Shown here: positions 60,001 to 64,000 of the stretch, piece after piece
Layout: every line of letters starts with the position of its first letter
Numbering within the stretch: the stretch's first letter is position 1
From: Spirometra erinaceieuropaei
Lineage: Eukaryota > Platyhelminthes > Cestoda > Diphyllobothriidea > Diphyllobothriidae
DNA: 64,000 nucleotides
Reading direction: 5' to 3'
Assembly (NCBI GenBank): GCA_902702965.1
Contig: CACRXP010000543.1
Span: forward strand, 298,651-362,650
Position numbers and translations under genes: made by a program
The notes under the pieces: generated by a model
Database searches by the model: none
Seen by the model: only the letters and a program-made list of their open reading frames with translations
What the model was told of the DNA's origin: nothing

Positions 60001-62724
60001 ATGTTTTTGAAAGGTAACTGAAGAATGATACCAGGAATGAAATGACAAGGGGTTGTTCATATCACCATCGAATACCTTGGTCATTTCGGCGTTCACAACA
60101 CATTGAACTTCCGGTGGCGCGACCACTACAATTTCTTAAAATTTATGCTTGGGCTTTCGGTCTCACCGAACTTGGAAGTGTGATCAGTTTCCATAAGACG
60201 AGCCACAACTTGAGAATTAATATAATTCCTCGTCACTGCTAGTGCGCGTTTGGCCATTCGCGCTCAAAATTATCTTTGTTTTCATAACGCAGTTGTTTTT
60301 GCCCCAACTGTGTCAAGCCGGTTACCTACTCCGAACTGTTCTTGTCATCCCAGCGGGTCTTTTGGTTTCATCCTCTGGCACGCGACAGTCGCCTGCGGTC
60401 TGTGTTCAACCTTAACACTGGATGTCGCAAGAAACCAGCTGACAACCTGCAAGACGTTCTTGATGTAAGACAGCGCTCGCAAAATTTAGGATTTCGCGCA
60501 CTCTGGCTTCTGTTTCTACATTTGCATGAACTGATTGACGAAGTTATGCAGGCAGCCACTCGTTTTGAGCATCCGACAAATGTAATGCAATCTGGCAAGT
60601 TTGTATCCAAGTTCGTTACACTTTGCCTTAATTCACTAAGCATTCTGGGGTGCTTGCGTAGGCGTCGACACGGCCTCTTTTCAGTCCGCAAGATTCAGTG
60701 CTTTCGAGTGATACGATGGGTCAGTGGAGGACATCCCCCTCTGTGCATATCGGGGAGATCATTTGACTGAACTGAGGCCGTTTCGTGAGCCCGCACCATA
60801 AACGCCCTCATCAACAGCGCTAAATTTGAGCTCTCGCTTGTCAATAATGCTGCACTAAGTTTGCGCATCTGACTTGCTGCAGAGTTGCTGATGGGGATGA
60901 CCGCCAACATGACGTAGACGATATTAGTTGATGCGAGTTTCATTGAAGTGGTGGTCAGCGGCGAAACCGGATTTTAAGATGAAGAAGGGTGTTTTCGTTT
61001 TGCATTGGAATGTCTGGTCTGATGTTCACGCGAGTGATTGCATGGTGCGTGGCAACAAGGGTTGTCCAAATAGGTTAATTAGACTTGAGCTGCAGTTACA
61101 CCATTTGGGGGCTTAAATTCCACATCGAGAGGATTCAGTCTTCGGACCGAGCAATGAACCCACAAACTGAGTATTCTTGTTCCATCTTCCTTGTCTGTCC
61201 GCAGCCTGCAGTGAGTTCACATGTGTTTCTGAGACTTGTGAGCTGGAGTTGAAAATTCGACGTAGCAACCGAAATAAACTAACGAAAAGGACGGCGATAC
61301 GGCTTTTTGAATCTGTCCAGACTTCTGAAAAAATACTGGAGATGTTTTTTGGCAAACGTGCTGGGATACGCGCTTAATACTCAAGCACACCAGTCAGACA
61401 AGAGACATTTAGTCGTACAATATAAGAGGTGCACGGTTTGCACATGTGGAAAAGCCTGTGTTAAGACATGAGGGGGAAACTTGACAGAGTAGCCGTTCGA
61501 GTTGCTAGGATCACGGAGCCTTTGGGAATTTAAAAACATTAAGCCTAGGAGCGACCTAAGAACGAAAATATAAATAATTTAGGCGAACCAGTATTAAGGT
61601 CTACTGAGCTGCGTTTAAGCATTTGTCCCCGGGAACGGAAGTGCTCTGTTCGCAAAGACCCAACTTTTAAGTCACCTGTTTTCTGTAGCAGCAACAGCGC
61701 AGTTTATTTCTTTTAAGATAACGATCGCATTGGATTTCTCTGATAACTCCGATTCTCCTCCACCATATAAATTGTTTACCGGTTATTTTGCTCACGTCGG
61801 GCTAAAGCCCTTTGGGTATTAGCATCTTTAAATGTGGGATTTACACATAGGGACAGTAATTAGCTGGTGAAGTGACTAGTTCGTTGTTTTAACAATACTT
61901 GTTTGTTTGATGTATGCTGTCAGCAATTTGCCTTTATTACTCAAAAATTAATCATTATGCATGAATTGTAAGGAAAGCAAACCGAACGCTGAGAAAGCGG
62001 ATTAGTGCAAGTGCTTAGAAAATGATTGCTGATAATAACATATATGCAAAAATGACAAATAAAAGTCTCAATATCTCATTGAATAAAACCACCTACCGTC
62101 TGCAGTATACGAAAGAACCCCAATTAAATTATCAAGTTAATTGACTGTCATGAGCCGTATATTGCCTTTTAATTACATTTATGAAATTTCGCAAATGCGC
62201 AAATGGTATTGAGGCTAAAGTTTGCGAGAGAATCCACGAAGTTGTTTGATTGCAAAAGGAACAAGGTCAAAAAGCGACGCATAAAAAAGGAGGACTGAAC
62301 ATTTAAGAACGTAATGCTTGTGGGCAAGGCCGTAGAAAGCAGCCTGCATCTCCTCCCACTTATTGACTGAAAGGGCGTTGTCCACAGACTGCTTAACCTT
62401 AAATTAATAAATTTCAGTCTTACACATTGTTTGCGTTTGTGTTCAGATTTGAATAATTATTGGCTCAACTGTGAAAAAACAAGCGGTCTCTGTGGCGTTC
62501 GGGCCCAGAACAAAAGCGAAAAACTTGAATACAGGGTTTTGAGAACCAGAATAAAAAATCCAGAAAGTACTCATTTTTGTTGAATTTCTTTTCTCTGTTT
62601 AAACACATAGGCCAGTCCGTAACATCCGTGAAAACAAGTTCACCAAACAAAGCTTGCCGCAGAAGACTTTCATAGGAACCATTTTTCTCTTACGACTTAA
62701 AAAGCAATCAGAACAGGCACAAAC
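57061..62724. other. Interval between gene 4 exons
   Basis: Expected to be intron with one 95-base-type exon. I searched the - strand for a DxDxDG-type loop, a phase-0 acceptor and a phase-2 donor and found none that fit. It holds repeat R2 copy 2, a C/G-rich tract at 59.33 kb and several medium frames without domains. Confidence 0.4.
58322..58530 (+). repeat. Dispersed repeat R2, copy 2
   Basis: Second copy of the 6.0-kb repeat, same orientation, inside the interval between the two gene 4 exons. No coding content seen. Confidence 0.5.
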
Positions 62725-62880
62725 CTCAAGGAAGGGGATGGCAAAACTCTCTGATACGAGTTTTAGTTCGTACGGCGTTAGTTTGCCGTCCTTGTCGCTG
62801 TCAAAGTCGCTGAGGAGCTGCTTCAGAACCTCCTCACGAGATGCGATACTGCTTGATTGAGGTCTATAACAAGAAAACAT
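62725..62880 (-). CDS. Gene 4, first EF-hand exon (calmodulin-like, partial)
   Basis: Reads on the - strand to GAG|GTTTGT, phase 0, and carries one canonical EF-hand loop, DSDKDGKLTPYE. Starting at ATG 62880 it gives 52 codons, almost the 51 of genes 1 and 2. Alternatively the exon begins at 62863 after a TTATAG acceptor, in which case an upstream coding exon is needed. The final helix after the loop is two residues shorter than in genes 1-3. It belongs with the 56844-57060 exon by strand, phase plan and family, but the middle exon between them was not found. Confidence 0.68.
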
Positions 62881-63559
62881 TAATGTTGACAATGGTATAC
62901 ATGTTCTTCTGACGGGTGTTCGGGGTAGACTTCTTGAAACTGCTCGGATATCGGCGAACGTATGCATGTAACTCAAGCCTACCAGTGACAAAAAGGTACA
63001 AGGCAAGCTAGTTAAAGTATTCTCTCCGTCCATTCTCACAAAAATTGTATTTATAAAAATTAAAATCGACACCAAAGGCCCCAGAAAAGATTTTTTTCGC
63101 GGAGGGAGTTTTAGATGCGCTGCATCAAGACCTACGCCAGTTGGTTCGAGGTTGTGGGGCTGGAGATGGAGTGAGGGGGCACTGGAACGGATGAAGACAA
63201 TGGCTCCGACTCCTCCTGGATAGGCTGCAAGGGCAGTTTACGGCCGGAAAAAGACGGCATCCGCCCGGTGGGGGGCTTGAATAACAATGAGCAGCCTGCT
63301 GCGCAAGTGGGCTGCTAGAAACTATATGGAGAAAGGGGTAGTGGCAGGCATTTAAGTTGTGGACCATTCGCACTCACACGTAGTGCGCAGCATCCCGACA
63401 AGTGCGCACTTACCTTTGTACACTAAATGGAAGTACACATCCTTCCTGGTGGTTAGTTTAAGGCAGTGAATAGTCGCTACTTTGATTCGTTAGATAAACA
63501 CGTGTGTCAGTAGAATGGGACTTCCCCTGGGCTTTGTTCGGTAGTTCTTGGAAGTGAAT

Positions 63560-63850
63560 TAATTCCAATTTTCAGGGTAGGGCTGTAAAGAACAGAATAG
63601 TATCATGGAAAAGACGAGGAAGACTAGAGCAGCCATTTCTGGATTATTAGCCGTTGTCAGCCAGTCATAACCAACCCCGAATTGTGAAACAACTGGGGCT
63701 CGACCTCGCGACTTGTTGGTTAGAAGTTCAACGCCTTTAACCACTGAGCTACGGGCTCGTTATCCTGTCGGTTGCGATCGGGTATATACAATGATAAGAG
63801 AGTACGCACCGATCGTGTTGCGAAACTCACTCGTCCGGTTGTGCTCTTTC
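63560..63850 (-). mobile_element. tRNA-derived SINE copy
   Basis: On the - strand 63764-63684 reads as a tRNA-like head with TAGCTCAGTGGTTAAAGG (A box) and GAGGTCGAGCCCC (B box), followed by the body shared with 41.2 kb. Not a functional tRNA: the anticodon arm is imperfect and there is no proper acceptor stem. Confidence 0.7.
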
Positions 63851-63867
63851 TCGAGCCCAATCGCAAA

Positions 63868-64000
63868 GCAGCACGTATTATAGGCAGACTCACATTACCG
63901 AAATAGACAGGGGAGACTGGAATGGCCATTTCTGGCTTATTAGCTGTCGTCAACCAGTCATGCCGGTTATGTATGGAAAACAGGTTTGTTGTAGACAGGA
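63868..64000 (-). mobile_element. tRNA-derived SINE body fragment, cut by the window end
   Basis: GGCCATTCCAGTCTCCCCTG...CGGTAATG on the - strand matches the 3' part of the neighbouring SINE, giving two copies in the same orientation. The head, if present, lies beyond the window. Confidence 0.6.

Noticed and set aside
60020..60110. - strand FDGDMNNPLSFH considered as the missing gene 4 EF-hand
   Set aside because: The loop spacing is only partly right and there is no pyrimidine-tract acceptor or phase-2 donor.
60342..60770. 142-codon + strand ORF, with antisense ORFs of similar size
   Set aside because: Open frames on both strands, no domain, no convincing splice signals. One antisense stretch (LDTNLPDCITF) is slightly EF-like but lacks the position-5 acid and the right exon phase for gene 4.
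62280..62420. Open - strand stretch (VNKWEEMQAAFYGLA) considered as the missing gene 4 exon
   Set aside because: It resembles part of an EF-hand but lacks loop acids, has only a weak acceptor, and has no donor in the required phase 2.
63684..63764. A functional tRNA gene
   Set aside because: A and B boxes are present, but the anticodon arm is irregular and no acceptor stem closes the structure; the flanks match other SINE copies.
1..64000. CRISPR arrays, operons or bacterial-type systems
   Set aside because: No regularly spaced repeats of that type, no ribosome-binding-site-led gene runs, and clear introns throughout.

Overview
The window looks like animal nuclear DNA, most likely from a repeat-rich flatworm (my best guess is a pseudophyllidean-type tapeworm). 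The reasons are short coding exons separated by kilobase introns with GT..AG borders, decayed CR1-like non-LTR retrotransposons, a BEL/Pao LTR retrotransposon, a Penelope-like element, tRNA-headed SINEs, and degenerate TTAGGG-type arrays. The species assignment is inference; nothing here proves it. Most reading frames over 60 codons are chance or transposon debris.

The real host genes I can support form a cluster of small EF-hand (calmodulin-like) calcium-binding protein genes. Genes 1 (6745-16452) and 2 (23334-30121) are tandem + strand paralogues. Each has three exons of exactly 153, 95 and 214 coding bases, encodes 153 residues, and is about 69% identical to the other by eye. Gene 3 (48309-41616, - strand) has the same plan (126, 95 and 271 bases, 163 residues) and four intact EF-hand loops. 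Gene 4 (- strand, about 62880-56844) shows only a first EF-hand exon and a last exon with two EF-hands. The middle exon that the plan predicts was not found. In genes 1-3 the 95-base exon starts in phase 0 and ends in phase 2, so the family probably arose by local duplication and inversion. Genes 1-3 also have a strong 3' splice site 11-22 bases before the start codon, as expected for a 5' UTR exon or a trans-spliced leader.

Layout. 1-6.7 kb: no gene; telomere-like repeat elements (1.8-2.9 kb) and a CR1-like 3' end (5.1-5.8 kb). 6.7-16.5 kb: gene 1, whose 8-kb second intron holds copies of a dispersed repeat, a 2.5-kb CR1-like LINE and a large palindrome made of two inverted Penelope-like 3' ends. 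16.5-23.3 kb: no gene; one dispersed-repeat copy. 23.3-30.1 kb: gene 2, with a telomere-like element in its last intron. 31.9-32.8 kb: an unexplained long - strand ORF. 33.2-38.7 kb: a decayed BEL/Pao element split by an antisense LINE. 40-43.3 kb: telomere-like repeats, a SINE and a dispersed repeat around the 3' end of gene 3. 41.6-48.3 kb: gene 3, whose second intron contains a 682-base run of N flanked by a near-identical 390-base duplication. 48.3-56.8 kb: no host gene; a LINE endonuclease remnant at 55.1-55.8 kb. 56.8-62.9 kb: gene 4. 63.5-64 kb: SINE copies.

Functionally the four host genes should all encode small cytosolic calcium sensors or buffers. Loop quality differs between them (fourth loop lost in genes 1 and 2, all four kept in gene 3), which suggests divergence in calcium binding after duplication.
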